Assembly: GCF_009677585.1 (NCBI RefSeq)
Contig: NZ_WKYV01000051.1
Coordinates: 1 to 14,791, forward strand
Origin: Lactonifactor sp. BIOML-A5
Lineage (GTDB): Bacteria > Bacillota > Clostridia > Lachnospirales > Lachnospiraceae
DNA: 14,791 nucleotides
Direction: 5' to 3'
Below the pieces are notes generated by a model, which had not been told where the DNA came from, searched no databases, and worked only from the letters and a program-made list of their open reading frames with translations. The translations under genes were made by a program, and so were the position numbers. Below, piece after piece: positions 14,558 to 14,791 of the stretch. How positions within the stretch are numbered: the first letter of the stretch is position 1; the number at the start of each line of letters is the position of its first letter.

Positions 14558-14599
14558 AGGGAAGGGGTGTCCCAAATTCGGAAAGCCCTGTCCCTTTTT
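14558..14599 (+). terminator. Intrinsic terminator of the peptidase-era-recO operon
   Basis: The arm 14558-14567 (AGGGAAGGGG) pairs with 14586-14595 (CCCTGTCCCT) through nine pairs, including a G-T wobble, with one A-G mismatch and an 18-base loop. A run of five Ts follows (14595-14599). It begins six bases after the perfect inverted repeat. Confidence 0.65.
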
Positions 14600-14714
14600 C
14601 AGTTTCTATGGAGGGATGATTGATATCCCTGACAGACTAGCTGAAAGTTTTGCATTCCTCTTATTTCTTTCATTTCTACGAGTATAAACAGGTATAAATT
14701 CTACGGGTTAGAAC

Positions 14715-14791
14715 TGTCAATAACTTTAGAAAATGTCACTTTTTATAGGCTATATTAACTTTAGAAAATGTCACTTTTTAAACAGGCTCTT
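14715..14791. mobile_element. Possible left end of an IS21-like insertion sequence (partial)
   Basis: Two identical 25-base direct repeats (14721-14745 and 14756-14780) share TTTAGAAAATGTCACTTTTT and start exactly 35 bases apart. A TGTCA lies just before the first (14715-14719) and TGTCAC recurs inside each copy. IS21-family ends begin with TG and often carry such repeated sequences next to the terminal inverted repeat, where the transposase binds. No transposase is in the window; the element would continue to the right. The alternatives are a regulatory repeat for the next gene or a non-mobile repeat. The 14600-14714 stretch holds no gene; TTCTACG occurs there twice (14674, 14699). Confidence 0.35.

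Noticed and set aside
14674..14705. Repeated TTCTACG (14674 and 14699) with GTATAAA motifs as a recombination or promoter element
   Set aside because: The match is only seven bases, in AT-rich DNA, with no core-site symmetry and no recombinase gene nearby.

Overview
The window looks like a chromosomal segment of a low-to-mid GC Gram-positive Clostridia, most likely a gut Lachnospiraceae. The evidence is purine-rich Shine-Dalgarno sequences before nearly every gene, many intrinsic terminators with T tails, a DegV protein, a lipoprotein-type solute-binding protein (no outer membrane), a DUF5721-type protein, and an M16C peptidase-era-recO cluster. I see no rRNA, tRNA, CRISPR array or complete mobile element. 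The taxonomic call is inference from gene content.

Layout. (1) 1-586: a bidirectional-looking hairpin and a minus-strand gene for a small DUF5721-like protein of unknown function. (2) 748-1587: a monocistronic DegV/FakB-like fatty-acid-binding protein, divergent from the first gene and closed by a strong terminator. (3) 1650-3997: a three-gene operon of a single-pass small membrane protein, an RNase Z-like metallo-beta-lactamase-fold hydrolase and a glycerate kinase, ending in a terminator. (4) 3998-9786: the most interesting block. A 345-base control region holds a consensus-like promoter, a dyad over the leader and TTGT repeats. It is followed by an operon of a ribose-type solute-binding lipoprotein, a fused tandem-ATPase plus permease protein, a second separate permease and an amidohydrolase-2-family metal hydrolase. 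A 16-bp hairpin with a further 4-bp extension separates the binding-protein gene from the transporter genes. (5) 9812-14599: an extended -10 promoter drives an M16C zinc metallopeptidase, era and recO, ending in a palindrome and a terminator. (6) 14600-14791: non-coding DNA ending in two identical 25-bp direct repeats, which may be the left end of an insertion sequence (IS21-like) continuing past the window.

How the genes work together. Block 4 reads as a self-contained import-and-process module. The lipoprotein captures a small polar ligand, the fused ATPase-permease and the lone permease form a transporter with two different membrane halves, and the cytoplasmic hydrolase probably acts on the imported compound. 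No kinase, isomerase or regulator is encoded beside it, so the substrate cannot be read from the sequence. Block 5 combines housekeeping functions (peptide turnover, 30S ribosome maturation, recombinational repair).
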